Of a stretch of 64,000 nucleotides of DNA, positions 44,215-52,966 are shown piece after piece; the stretch's first letter is position 1, and every line of letters begins with the position of its first letter. The position numbers were made by a program, and so were the translations under genes. Source of the stretch: Mucilaginibacter_A sp041088075 (GTDB taxonomy: Bacteria; Bacteroidota; Bacteroidia; Sphingobacteriales; Sphingobacteriaceae). The notes beneath the pieces were generated by a model. The model did no database searches. It was not told where the DNA came from and worked only from the letters and a program-made list of their open reading frames with translations. The stretch spans positions 1-64,000 of the forward strand of contig NZ_JBGCVY010000022.1 in assembly GCF_041088075.1 (NCBI RefSeq), given 5' to 3'.

Positions 44215-45104
44215 TTTCCAACCATTTAAAAGAACTGGAAGAAGAATCCATTTATATTATGCGCGAAGTGGCTGCGCAATTTGAGCGGCTTGCTTTGCTG
44301 TTTTCGGGCGGAAAAGACTCGATCACGCTGGTTCATCTGGCGCGAAAAGCTTTTTATCCCGCCAAATTTCCGTTTCCGCTGGTGCATATTGATACCGGAC
44401 ACAACTTCCCCGAAACGATTGAATTTCGCGATCAATTGGTCGGAAAAGTTGGTGCCCAACTGATCGTTCGTTACGTGCAGGACAGCATCAACCAGAAAAA
44501 AGCAACCGAAGAAACCGGAAAATATGCCAGCCGGAACAGTCTGCAAACGGTAACGCTTTTGGATACGATTGAAGAATTTAAGTTTGATGCCTGCATCGGC
44601 GGCGCACGGCGCGACGAAGAAAAAGCGCGTGCCAAAGAACGTATTTTCTCGGTTCGTGATGAGTTTGGTTCCTGGGAACCGAAACGCCAGCGGCCGGAAT
44701 TGTGGGGACATTTAAACGGCCTAATCAATTATGGTGAAAATGTGCGTTGTTTCCCGATCAGCAACTGGACGGAACTGGATGTTTGGAATTATATCAAACA
44801 GGAGAAATTGGATTTGCCAAGTATATATTTCACCCATCCGCGCGAAGTTTTGGTACGTGATGGCCAGCTTTTCCCGTATTCCGAATATTTAAATATGGAT
44901 GGCGAAGAAGTTTTTACCAAAGATGTGCGTTTCCGTACCGTTGGTGATATGACTTGTACCGCTGCTGTTTCTTCTACCGCCGGAACTTTGGATGATATTA
45001 TTGAGGAAATTAAATCTTCCCGTATTTCAGAACGGGGAGCGAGGATGGATGATAAACGTTCTGAAGCGGCGATGGAAAAACGGAAACTGGCAGGATATTT
45101 TTAA
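44211..45104 (+). CDS. cysD: sulfate adenylyltransferase subunit 2
   Basis: A 297-aa subunit of ATP sulfurylase. It has the PP-loop LLFSGGKDSITLVHLARKAFYP, then VHIDTGHNFPETIEFRD, GGARRDEEKARAKERIFS and the C-terminal MDDKRSEAAMEKRKLAGYF typical of CysD. With CysN it makes APS from sulfate and ATP. It starts at the cysH stop (ATGA). A gap of 171 bp with palindromes (45173-45188, 45223-45261) separates it from cysN. Confidence 0.95.
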   Translation: MISNHLKELEEESIYIMREVAAQFERLALLFSGGKDSITLVHLARKAFYPAKFPFPLVHIDTGHNFPETIEFRDQLVGKVGAQLIVRYVQDSINQKKATEETGKYASRNSLQTVTLLDTIEEFKFDACIGGARRDEEKARAKERIFSVRDEFGSWEPKRQRPELWGHLNGLINYGENVRCFPISNWTELDVWNYIKQEKLDLPSIYFTHPREVLVRDGQLFPYSEYLNMDGEEVFTKDVRFRTVGDMTCTAAVSSTAGTLDDIIEEIKSSRISERGARMDDKRSEAAMEKRKLAGYF

Positions 45105-45172
45105 GGCGAAAGGTAGGAGGGTGGAAGGTAGTAAGGCAAAAGGTGAAAGGTAGAAAGGTAGCCGCCATACTT

Positions 45173-45261
45173 CCCCTCTCGAGAGGGGTCAGGGGTGTGT
45201 CCTTCTCCACATAAAAAACATTGATAAAAACAGTATCAAAAACACATATACTGTTTTTATC
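45173..45261. repeat. palindrome and inverted-repeat hairpin between cysD and cysN
   Basis: CCCCTCTCGAGAGGGG (45173-45188) is a perfect 16-bp palindrome, in the Bacteroidota-common context 'cttcccctctcgagaggggt'. Later GATAAAAACAGTAT (45223-45236) and its perfect reverse complement ATACTGTTTTTATC (45248-45261) form a 14-bp stem with an 11-base loop, made of sister motifs. Both would fold in the mRNA inside the operon. Confidence 0.75.
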
Positions 45262-45275
45262 ACCAAAAAATCAAC

Positions 45276-46523
45276 ATGGAACTTTTAAAATTTTCAACCG
45301 CGGGTAGTGTAGATGATGGCAAAAGCACGCTCATCGGCAGGTTGTTGTACGATACCGGTTCGCTAACCGAAGACCAGTTGGAAGCCGTGGAAACAGCCAG
45401 CAAACGCAAAGGCTTTGATTATTTAGACCTTTCTTTGCTGACCGACGGTTTAAGTGCCGAGCGTGAGCAAGGCATCACCATTGATGTGGCGCATATTTAT
45501 TTTGCTACGGCCAACCGCAAATTTATCATCGCCGATACGCCCGGACACGTTGAATATACACGCAACATGGTTACCGGCGCGTCCAATTCGCGGCTTTCTA
45601 TTATTTTGATTGATGCGCGAAAAGGTGTGATCGAGCAAACGCAACGGCATTTTTTTATCGCTAATTTGCTGCAGATTCCGGAGATTGTCGTAGCCGTCAA
45701 CAAAATGGATTTGGTGGATTTTAAGCAGGCAAAATTTGAGGCGATAAAAGAAGCATTCCTGCAATTTACGCAAGGTTTCCCCAACTTTAAACAAAACATT
45801 ACGTTCATCCCGATCTCGTCCTTAAAAGGCGACAACGTGGTGAACGAATCCGAAAATATGCCGTGGTACACAGGGAAATCGTTGTTGCATTATTTAGAAA
45901 ATGTGGACGTTAACAGCCATGTGAACAAAAAAGATGCGCGTTTCCCTGTTCAATATGTCATCCGTCCGCATTCCGAAGAATTTCATGATTACCGCGGTTA
46001 TGCGGGAAGGGTGATCAGCGGAGATTTTAAAGTTGGCGAGGAAGTTACGGTGCTGCCTTCCCAACAAAAATCGAAAGTAAAACAAGTGGTTACGTTTGAT
46101 GGCGATCTGGAAACGGCGGAAACTAATTCGTCCGTTACGTTATTGTTGGAAGATGAGGTGGACGTAACCCGCGGAAATATGCTGGTAAAAACAGCAAACC
46201 CGCCGCAAATTGATAAAGAAATTACGGCCGATATTTGCTGGATGGACGTGCAGCCTTTGATTCAGGGCGGAAAATATCTGATCGAACACAGCCACAATCT
46301 GATCAAAGCGATTGTCAGAGAAGTGGATTACATCGTCCATACCAGCACTTTAAATAAAGATACGGGGACTAAAACCATCAAACTAAACGATATTGCACGC
46401 GTAAAAATCAAAACCGCGCAACCACTTTTTTTCGATGCTTATGAACAAAATCAGGCCAACGGTTCTTTCATTTTAATCAACGAACAAACAAAAAACACGG
46501 TGGCGGCGGGAATAATTGTTTAA
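45276..46523 (+). CDS. cysN: sulfate adenylyltransferase subunit 1 (GTPase)
   Basis: A 415-aa EF-Tu-like GTPase that helps CysD in APS synthesis. GTP-binding motifs are GSVDDGKST (residues 10-18), DTPGHVEYTRNM and NKMDLVDF. The C-terminal beta-barrel domains follow (RFPVQYVIRPHSEEFHDYRGYAGRV). It lacks the APS kinase (CysC) domain found in some long forms and no cysC is in the window. Together with the [4Fe-4S]-type CysH this suggests direct APS reduction. Dispersed motifs encode IKEAF (45746) and VKTAN (about 46187). Confidence 0.94.
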   Translation: MELLKFSTAGSVDDGKSTLIGRLLYDTGSLTEDQLEAVETASKRKGFDYLDLSLLTDGLSAEREQGITIDVAHIYFATANRKFIIADTPGHVEYTRNMVTGASNSRLSIILIDARKGVIEQTQRHFFIANLLQIPEIVVAVNKMDLVDFKQAKFEAIKEAFLQFTQGFPNFKQNITFIPISSLKGDNVVNESENMPWYTGKSLLHYLENVDVNSHVNKKDARFPVQYVIRPHSEEFHDYRGYAGRVISGDFKVGEEVTVLPSQQKSKVKQVVTFDGDLETAETNSSVTLLLEDEVDVTRGNMLVKTANPPQIDKEITADICWMDVQPLIQGGKYLIEHSHNLIKAIVREVDYIVHTSTLNKDTGTKTIKLNDIARVKIKTAQPLFFDAYEQNQANGSFILINEQTKNTVAAGIIV

Positions 46524-46533
46524 ACGCGTGTAG

Positions 46534-46596
46534 GGGCGATTCATGAATCGCCCTATTGATCCAATTACATTAACAAGGGCGATTCATGAATCGCCC
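46534..46596. repeat. two copies of a 20-bp perfect palindrome between cysN and osmC
   Basis: GGGCGATTCATGAATCGCCC is present at 46534-46553 and again at 46577-46596. Both would form stable hairpins. The context 'taggggcgattcatgaatcgcccct' is a sequence I know from dispersed repeats in Bacteroidota and cyanobacteria. The first lies 11 bases after the cysN stop. Confidence 0.8.
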
Positions 46597-46608
46597 CCAC
46601 ATAAAAAA

Positions 46609-47022
46609 ATGCAAATCAACCTCAGCAGAAAAAATAAAGCTTACCATTTTGAAGCGTTAAACGAACAAGGCAATACGTTGAATATGGATTCCAGCCCGGC
46701 AATTGGCGGCGAAAACCAGGGTTTCAGGCCGATGGAAACATTGCTGGCAGGTTTGGGCGGATGTAGCGCGATTGATATGATTTCGATCCTGAAAAAACAA
46801 AAAGAACCGCTGGAAGATTTGCAAATCAGCATCAACGGCAAACGTTTTGAAGGAAAGGAGCCATCTTTGTTTGAAACTATTGATATTGAGTTTCATGTTT
46901 TTGGGCAGGTAAACGAAGCAAAAATACAGCGGGCTTTGGAATTGACTTTCGATAAGTATTGTTCTGTTGCTCAAATTCTGAATAAAACCGCAAAAATTAA
47001 TTTTTCCTACAAGCTCAACTAA
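46609..47022 (+). CDS. OsmC/Ohr family protein
   Basis: 137 aa from the ATG at 46609. An upstream frame from 46543 would start inside the palindrome and is rejected. The OsmC domain has the peroxidase-like Cys in LLAGLGGCSAIDMISIL and a second near the end (FDKYCSVAQIL), which is the Cys-Cys pair of the YhfA/OsmC subgroup. It may reduce organic peroxides or handle sulfur species. It lies between cysN and a trans-sulfuration enzyme and is part of the sulfur cluster by position. Confidence 0.85.
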   Translation: MQINLSRKNKAYHFEALNEQGNTLNMDSSPAIGGENQGFRPMETLLAGLGGCSAIDMISILKKQKEPLEDLQISINGKRFEGKEPSLFETIDIEFHVFGQVNEAKIQRALELTFDKYCSVAQILNKTAKINFSYKLN

Positions 47023-47028
47023 ATACCA

Positions 47029-48225
47029 ATGAGTCAGCATTTTGAAACACAAGCCGTTCGAACCCAATTAGAACGCAGCCAGTACAAAGAACATTCTGTG
47101 CCGATTTACATGACTTCCAGCTACAAGTTTGACGATGCGGAAGAAATGCGCGCGTTGTTTACCGGCGAACAGGAAGGCAATATTTACAGCCGTTACGCCA
47201 ACCCGAACGTGGATGAATTTATCACCAAAATGGCGATTTTGGAAGGCGCGGAAGACGGCTGGGCAACGGCAACCGGCATGGCGGCTATTTTTACCACTTT
47301 CGCTACATTTTTAAAACAGGGCGACCATGTGCTTTCGAGTCGTTCGGTTTTTGGTTCTACGCACCAGTTGCTCAACAATATTTTGCCAAAATGGGGCATC
47401 AGTTATACGTATGCTGATCTCGATAAAACCGAGCAATGGGAAGCGGCCATCCAGCCCAACACCAAAATGATTTTTGTGGAAACGCCTTCCAACCCCGGCA
47501 TTGATATTATTGATTTGGAATGGCTGGGCAACTTCGCCAAAAAACACCAAACGTTGCTGGTGGTAGATAACTGTTTTGCAACGCCTTACCTGCAACAACC
47601 GATTAAATACGGAACGGATTTGTCCATCCATTCGGCCACAAAATACATAGACGGGCAAGGCCGTGCTTTAGGCGGGATTATTTTAGGCCGAAGCGAACTG
47701 ATCCGCGAAATTGAAGGTTTTGCAAGGCATTCCGGCCCGGCTTTGTCGCCGTTTAATTCCTGGATTTTAAGCAAAAGCCTGGAAACATTGGCCGTTCGAA
47801 TGGACCGGCATTGCGAAAGCGCGCTGAAAGTTGCCACAGCTTTGGAAGCAAACCCGGAAGTGGAATTGGTAAAATATCCTTTTCTGCCTTCGCATCCGCA
47901 GTACGAAATTGCCAAAAAACAAATGAAACAAGGCGGCGGCATCATCACTTTTATCCCGAAAGGTGGTTTGGAACGGGCAGCCAAATTTTTGGATTCACTA
48001 AAAATGTTTTCGATCTCGGCTAATTTGGGCGATACACGTTCCATCGCAACACATCCGGCTTCGAGTACACATTCAAAATTGACGGAAGAACAGCGCAATG
48101 AAGTTGGTATCCAGCAGGGAACTATTCGTTTGTCCATCGGATTGGAGCATGTTGATGATATTTTGCAAGATATTGAGCAAGCGTTGAAAGCCTCGGTTTT
48201 GGAGCCGGTGGAAGCATCGCACTAA
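47029..48225 (+). CDS. metZ: PLP-dependent trans-sulfuration enzyme (O-succinylhomoserine sulfhydrylase-like)
   Basis: A 398-aa Cys/Met metabolism PLP enzyme. Features: SSYKFDDAEEMRALFTGEQEGNIYSRYANPNVD, EGAEDGWATATGMAAI and the PLP lysine in SATKYIDGQGRALGG (K205 by my count). The VETPSNPGIDIIDL region is also typical. The N-terminal ETQAVRTQLERSQYKEHSVPIYMTSS resembles O-succinylhomoserine sulfhydrylase (MetZ) more than cystathionine gamma-synthase, so it would add sulfide to the homoserine ester to make homocysteine. This would link sulfite reduction to methionine synthesis. Confidence 0.8.
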   Translation: MSQHFETQAVRTQLERSQYKEHSVPIYMTSSYKFDDAEEMRALFTGEQEGNIYSRYANPNVDEFITKMAILEGAEDGWATATGMAAIFTTFATFLKQGDHVLSSRSVFGSTHQLLNNILPKWGISYTYADLDKTEQWEAAIQPNTKMIFVETPSNPGIDIIDLEWLGNFAKKHQTLLVVDNCFATPYLQQPIKYGTDLSIHSATKYIDGQGRALGGIILGRSELIREIEGFARHSGPALSPFNSWILSKSLETLAVRMDRHCESALKVATALEANPEVELVKYPFLPSHPQYEIAKKQMKQGGGIITFIPKGGLERAAKFLDSLKMFSISANLGDTRSIATHPASSTHSKLTEEQRNEVGIQQGTIRLSIGLEHVDDILQDIEQALKASVLEPVEASH

Positions 48226-48232
48226 AGTAAAA

Positions 48233-48285
48233 TTTATGCCGGTAAAAGAAGTATCGGATTTCAATGCTTCTTTTATCGGTATAAA
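48233..48285. terminator. inverted dispersed-motif pair between metZ and the sulfite reductase gene
   Basis: The arm at 48233-48255 (tttatgccggtaaaagaagt and the following bases) and the arm at 48264-48285 (reverse, with atgcttcttttatcggtata) are near-complementary with a short loop. The T-rich arm ends with TAAAAA. It could end or attenuate the transcript within the cluster. Confidence 0.55.
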
Positions 48286-48320
48286 AATCCAATAATTGTA
48301 TATTAATTCTATAGAGTAAA

Positions 48321-50429
48321 ATGCAGAGTTTTAGAACCGAATTGGAAAACCCCGTGGTGGAAAAAGACATTCTGGACCTGGAGAAAAAGATCCGTTTGTT
48401 TCGTGAAGGAAAAATAGATGATGAGAAATTCCGCAGCCTGCGTTTGGCGCGCGGCGTTTACGGCCAGCGGCAGCAAGGCGTGCAAATGGTGCGCATCAAA
48501 TTGCCTTACGGAAAAATTTCGACGCAGCAATTGAGCAAGATCAGCGATGTTTCTGATGAATATGCAACCGGAAACCTGCACATCACCACCCGGCAGGATA
48601 TTCAAATCCACTTTGTTAGTTTAGATAGGACGCCGCAATTGTGGGCCGAACTGGAAGAAGACGATATTACTTTGCGTGAAGCCTGTGGAAATACCGTTCG
48701 CAACGTAACCGCTTCGGCGATGGCCGGCATTGACCCAAAAGAACCTTTTGATGTTTCGCCTTACGCACATGCGGTTTTTGCTTATTTTTTGCGAAACCCG
48801 ATTTGTCAGGAAATGGGCCGCAAGTTTAAGATCGCTTTTTCTTCTTCCGAGGATGATTCTGCCTTTGCTTTCATGCACGATCTGGGTTTTATCCCAAAGG
48901 TGAAAATTGAGAATGGCATAGAAATAAGAGGTTTCAGGGTAGTGATTGGCGGAGGTTTAGGTTCGCAGCCGTACATGTCTGATGCGGTTACCGATTTTAT
49001 GCCCGTAAACCAGATCATTCCTTTTGCAGAAGCTGTGCTGCGGATTTTTGACCGCTACGGTGAACGCAACAAACGCCATAAAGCACGGATGAAATATATG
49101 GTACAGGAAATTGGTGCCGAAGAATTGATCCGTTTGGCAGAAGCAGAACGTTTGGCTTTAAAGAATAAAACTTTTGAGATCAGCACGTTTGAGCACGAAA
49201 CGGTTATCCCAAACCAGGAAATTTTAAGTGCCGAAATCAGCAATCCTTTGAAATATGAGCAATGGCTTAAAACCAACGTCTTCCCGCAAAAACAACCGGA
49301 TTTTGTCGCCATTGGTTTGCGCATTCAAAACGGAGACATAAAAACGCCAATTGCACGGCAATTAATTCACTTAGTAAAAACAGCAGCGGCCGATGATATT
49401 CGTTTAACCAACACTCAAGGCATGTTACTGAAATTCGTTCGCGAAGAAAATTTGCCCTACGTTTTTGAAGAACTGAACAAGCTGAACCTGGCCGAACCCG
49501 GTTTTGAAAGCATGGCCGATATTACTTCCTGCCCCGGAACGGATACCTGTAATCTGGGAATTTCCAACAGCACCGGCATCACGCGCGAACTGGAGAAAGT
49601 GATCAAAAACGAGTTTCCGGATTTGATTTACAATACCGATATCAAGATCAAGATCAGCGGTTGCATCAATTCCTGCGCGCAACATGCGATGGCCAGCATC
49701 GGTTTCCACGGTTCGAGCATGAAGATTGACAAGATGGTTGCGCCTGCTTTACAAGTGCTTCTCGGCGGCGGCCCAACCGGGAACGGTGCAGGCGTTGCTG
49801 CGGATAAAGTAATTAAAGTACCAAGCAAAAGAGGGCCGCAAGTGCTGCGCGATTTGTTGCACGATTATCAAACCAATTCCATTGAAGGCGAATTGTTTAA
49901 CCAATATTATAACCGTCAGGGTAAAATTTATTTTTATGATTTGCTGAACCCTTTGGGCGATACCAAAACGGTTAAGCCGGATGATTTTATCGATTGGGAA
50001 CATTCTGAACCATACAAAACCGAAATTGGTGTGGGCGAATGTGCCGGTGTGATGATTGATTTGGTGGCGACTCTTTTGTTGGAATCCGAAGAAAAACTGG
50101 ACAATGCAGATGCTTCTTTTAAGGCACAAGATTTTGCCGATGCCATTTATTACGCTTATTCCGCTTTTGTGCACACGGCAAAAGCGATGCTGATTTCTGA
50201 AAATATCAAAACCAATACGCAGGCTGGCATCATCACGGATTTCGACCAAAACTTTGTGGCAAACAATAAAATCGAGCTGCATTTAAGTTTTGAAGATTTG
50301 GTTTACCAGATCAACCAGCAGGAACCGGGCGAAGAGTTTGCCGCTTATTATATTGAGCAGTCCAAATTGTTCAAGCAAAAGGCAGCCGATTTCCGCAATG
50401 CACAACTTTTGGAGAAAACCATAATTTAA
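48321..50429 (+). CDS. ferredoxin-type nitrite/sulfite reductase with C-terminal HEPN-like extension
   Basis: A 702-aa siroheme enzyme. The [4Fe-4S]/siroheme Cys are C404, C410, C448 and C452 (SCPGTDTCNLGISN and KISGCINSCAQH). Two ferredoxin-like halves precede them (VYGQRQQGVQMVRIKLPYG, TGNLHITTRQDIQIHF). The core ends near residue 580. The last about 120 residues are helical (FADAIYYAYSAFVHTAKAML) and resemble a HEPN-type domain. Nitrite and sulfite reductases cannot be told apart by this, but the neighbours (cysH, cysD, cysN) favour sulfite. The start of a siroheme gene follows 16 bp later. Confidence 0.85.
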   Translation: MQSFRTELENPVVEKDILDLEKKIRLFREGKIDDEKFRSLRLARGVYGQRQQGVQMVRIKLPYGKISTQQLSKISDVSDEYATGNLHITTRQDIQIHFVSLDRTPQLWAELEEDDITLREACGNTVRNVTASAMAGIDPKEPFDVSPYAHAVFAYFLRNPICQEMGRKFKIAFSSSEDDSAFAFMHDLGFIPKVKIENGIEIRGFRVVIGGGLGSQPYMSDAVTDFMPVNQIIPFAEAVLRIFDRYGERNKRHKARMKYMVQEIGAEELIRLAEAERLALKNKTFEISTFEHETVIPNQEILSAEISNPLKYEQWLKTNVFPQKQPDFVAIGLRIQNGDIKTPIARQLIHLVKTAAADDIRLTNTQGMLLKFVREENLPYVFEELNKLNLAEPGFESMADITSCPGTDTCNLGISNSTGITRELEKVIKNEFPDLIYNTDIKIKISGCINSCAQHAMASIGFHGSSMKIDKMVAPALQVLLGGGPTGNGAGVAADKVIKVPSKRGPQVLRDLLHDYQTNSIEGELFNQYYNRQGKIYFYDLLNPLGDTKTVKPDDFIDWEHSEPYKTEIGVGECAGVMIDLVATLLLESEEKLDNADASFKAQDFADAIYYAYSAFVHTAKAMLISENIKTNTQAGIITDFDQNFVANNKIELHLSFEDLVYQINQQEPGEEFAAYYIEQSKLFKQKAADFRNAQLLEKTII

Positions 50430-50444
50430 CCTGCTAAAAACAGC

Positions 50445-51950
50445 ATGGCAACCGACGAAGCACTTACCGCAAAAACAGTTGAAGTGAACACGCTTTTTCC
50501 GGTTTTTTTAAAGCCGGACAAGCTGAATATTTTGCTGGTTGGCGGCGGTTATGTGGCGATGGAAAAGCTGGAAGCGATTTTTGGCAACTGCCCTGAAGCC
50601 AATGTGAAACTGGTTGGGCGCGAGGTTTCTGTGGAAATCAAAAATTATGCCGATAAAAGAAGCATTCCGTTTGAGGAACGTGCTTTTGCAGAAACCGATT
50701 TGCTGGCCAAAGATTTGGTGATTGTTGCTATTGACGATAAAAACGTGAGCCGGCAAATTTACCAGCTTTGCAAAGCGCACAAGATTTTGGTGAACGTTGC
50801 CGATACGCCGGATTTGTGCGATTTCTACCTCAGTTCCATTGTACAAAAAGGTAATCTTAAAATTGCGATCTCAACCAACGGCAAATCGCCAACGGTGGCC
50901 AAACGTGTTAAAGAAGTTTTGAATGAAACTTTTCCGGCAGAGATTAACGACGTGTTGACGAACATGACGCAAATCCGCCAGAAGCTAAACGGCGATTTTT
51001 CCGACAAAGTAAAACAGTTAAACGCCATTACTTCCGGTTTGGTGAATGAGCAGCAGCAACCGGCGAAAGTTAAAATTACGCGCCCGGTTGCCATTACTTT
51101 GGCCATTTTATCGGCTTTTGCTTTGATGGTTTTAGGCCATGTCTTGTTCACTTACCTTAACCACGAACGCATTTTAAACGTGCAGGATTGGCTGAGCGCA
51201 CAGTTTAACCAGCAATTGTTGCTGTACATGCTGGGCGGTTTTACCGCTTCGCTGATTGACGGTGCCTGCGGTATGGCTTACGGCGTAACTTCTACCACTT
51301 TTTTGCTTTCGCTGGGCATTCCGCCTGCCGCGGCAAGTGCCAGTGTTCATGCTTCCGAAGTTTTTAACAATGGTGCTTCCGGTTTAATGCACTGGAAATC
51401 AGGCAACGTCAACTTTAAACTCTTTAAAAAACTGTTGATCCCGGGAATTATTGGTGCCGTTGCCGGTGCTACTATTTTATCTTCATTGCATCAATACAGC
51501 CAGTATTTAAAACCGGTTGTGGGCTGTTATACTTTATTTCTGGGCGTGCTGATTATCCGCAAAGCACTAAACAAAACACGCCCAACTACTAAAATTAAAA
51601 AGATTGGTTTGCTGGCCGGGATTGGGGGTTTACTGGACGCTATTGGCGGCGGCGGCTGGGGACCGATTGTTACCACCGGGTTAATTGCCGGCGGCCGAAA
51701 CGTGCGTTACACCATCGGCACTTCTACCTTAACCAAAGGCTGCGTGGCTTTTACCAGCGCCGTTACCTTTATTTTGCTCATAGGTTTGCACCATTTCCAG
51801 GTTATTTTGGGGTTGGTTTTGGGCGGAATGATTGCCGCGCCGATAGCGGTCCGCATCTCCAATAAATTACCGGTAAAAACACTGATGCTGTTTGTTGGCG
51901 TGGTGGTTATTTTGGTTTCGCTGCGAATTGTATCGTCTTTGTTCATCTAA
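50445..51950 (+). CDS. fusion of precorrin-2 dehydrogenase and TauE/SafE permease
   Basis: A 501-aa two-part protein. Residues about 15-200 are the Met8p/CysG N-terminal domain for siroheme synthesis: FLKPDKLNILLVGGGYVAMEKLEAI, the NAD site, then VNVADTPDLCDFYLSSIVQKGNLKIAISTNGKSPTVAKRVKE. From about residue 215 eight hydrophobic segments form a TauE/SafE family domain (GGFTASLIDGACGMAYGVTST, GGLLDAIGGGGWGPIVTTGLI). The permease may move sulfite or sulfonates. The siroheme part serves the reductase upstream. The start ATG lies within the sister motif TAAAAACAGCATGG. Fusion is not a sequencing split, as there is no stop. Confidence 0.88.
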   Translation: MATDEALTAKTVEVNTLFPVFLKPDKLNILLVGGGYVAMEKLEAIFGNCPEANVKLVGREVSVEIKNYADKRSIPFEERAFAETDLLAKDLVIVAIDDKNVSRQIYQLCKAHKILVNVADTPDLCDFYLSSIVQKGNLKIAISTNGKSPTVAKRVKEVLNETFPAEINDVLTNMTQIRQKLNGDFSDKVKQLNAITSGLVNEQQQPAKVKITRPVAITLAILSAFALMVLGHVLFTYLNHERILNVQDWLSAQFNQQLLLYMLGGFTASLIDGACGMAYGVTSTTFLLSLGIPPAAASASVHASEVFNNGASGLMHWKSGNVNFKLFKKLLIPGIIGAVAGATILSSLHQYSQYLKPVVGCYTLFLGVLIIRKALNKTRPTTKIKKIGLLAGIGGLLDAIGGGGWGPIVTTGLIAGGRNVRYTIGTSTLTKGCVAFTSAVTFILLIGLHHFQVILGLVLGGMIAAPIAVRISNKLPVKTLMLFVGVVVILVSLRIVSSLFI

Positions 51951-51970
51951 AAACAATCGCTAAAATTCTT

Positions 51971-51978
51971 TATTTTTG
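51971..51978 (+). promoter_or_regulatory. possible Bacteroidota -7 box for the Rrf2 gene
   Basis: TATTTTTG fits TAnnTTTG, 31 bp before the TTG start. The nearest upstream TTTG is at 29 bp, too far for a normal -33 box, so the call is weak. Confidence 0.4.
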
Positions 51979-52009
51979 TTGGATTGCTCCAGATTAAACC
52001 TTTAAGCCA

Positions 52010-52477
52010 TTGCTCACCAAAAAAACAAAATACGCTGTAAAAGCCTTGATGGCGTTGGCCCGGAATACCGAAAACAAGCCGATGCTGATTGCTGATATTG
52101 CCAAAGGCGACCAGCTGCCCAAAAAATTTTTGGAAGCCATTTTACTGGAACTAAAGCGTGGAGGATTTTTAAGCAGTAAAAAAGGTGCGGGCGGCGGCTA
52201 TTATCTGCTTAAATCAGCCGAAGAAATTAAGCTTTCGGCTATTATCCGCGTGATTGACGGGCCGATTGCTTTGCTGCCTTGCGTGAGTTTAAATTTTTAC
52301 GAGAAATGTGCCGAATGTGTGGACGAGCATTACTGCGGCATCCGCGATGTGATGGCCAACGTACGCGATGCAACGTTGAAGATTTTGGGCGATACGAGCA
52401 TTGCCAATATGGTAAAGCGGGAAGATACGTTGGCGAAGGCAGAAGGGAAAGTGGCGGATGATCGGGTGGTGGGATAG
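52010..52477 (+). CDS. Rrf2 family transcriptional regulator
   Basis: A 155-aa regulator with a TTG start at 52010, needed to keep the first helix of the winged HTH (KTKYAVKALMALARN). The domain contains IADIAKGDQLPKKFLEAILLELKRGGFLSSKKGAGGGYYL. C91, C100, C103 and C109 (LPCVSLNFYEKCAECVDEHYCGI) could bind an iron-sulfur cluster, like IscR. Being last in the sulfur cluster, it may regulate these genes, similar to CymR of Firmicutes. This is inferred only from position and Cys. Confidence 0.85.
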   Translation: MLTKKTKYAVKALMALARNTENKPMLIADIAKGDQLPKKFLEAILLELKRGGFLSSKKGAGGGYYLLKSAEEIKLSAIIRVIDGPIALLPCVSLNFYEKCAECVDEHYCGIRDVMANVRDATLKILGDTSIANMVKREDTLAKAEGKVADDRVVG

Positions 52478-52507
52478 GATTTTGTTATTTATAATTGATG
52501 ATATACC

Positions 52508-52957
52508 ATGCAAAAAATCACAACCTTTTTAACTTTTAACAACCAGGCCGAAGAAGCCGTAAACCTGTATGTTGCTGTTTTTAAAGATGCAAAAATCAAC
52601 AGCATCAGCAGAAATGGCGAAACGGTTTTTTCGGTAACCTTTCAATTATTCGGACAAAACTTTTATGCGTTGAATGGCGGCCCGCATTTTACTTTTTCGC
52701 CAGGCATCTCTTTGTTGGTGAATTGCGAAACGCAGCAGGAAGTGGATGGATTGTGGGAAAAGCTTTCGGAAGGCGGCGAAAAAGGGCGTTGCGGCTGGTT
52801 GAAAGATAAGTATGGTGTTTCCTGGCAAATTATTCCTTCGGCTTTGGGCCAATTGATGCAGGATAAATATCCCGAAAAATCAAAACGCGTAATGCAGGCG
52901 ATGATGCAAATGAACAAGATTTTAATTGCGGATTTGCAAAAAGCTTATGACGGATAA
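52508..52957 (+). CDS. PhnB-like VOC family protein
   Basis: A 149-aa protein of the PhnB/3-demethylubiquinone-9 methyltransferase-like VOC subgroup. Features: ITTFLTFNNQAEEAVNLYVAVFKDAKI, LFGQNFYALNGGPHFTFSPGISLLVNC and DKYGVSWQIIPSALGQLM. The members are glyoxalase-fold proteins of mostly unknown activity. It starts 30 bp after the Rrf2 gene on the same strand and may share its transcript. It is followed by the hairpin repeat at 52967-53179. Confidence 0.85.
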   Translation: MQKITTFLTFNNQAEEAVNLYVAVFKDAKINSISRNGETVFSVTFQLFGQNFYALNGGPHFTFSPGISLLVNCETQQEVDGLWEKLSEGGEKGRCGWLKDKYGVSWQIIPSALGQLMQDKYPEKSKRVMQAMMQMNKILIADLQKAYDG

Positions 52958-52966
52958 AGGTTTTCA

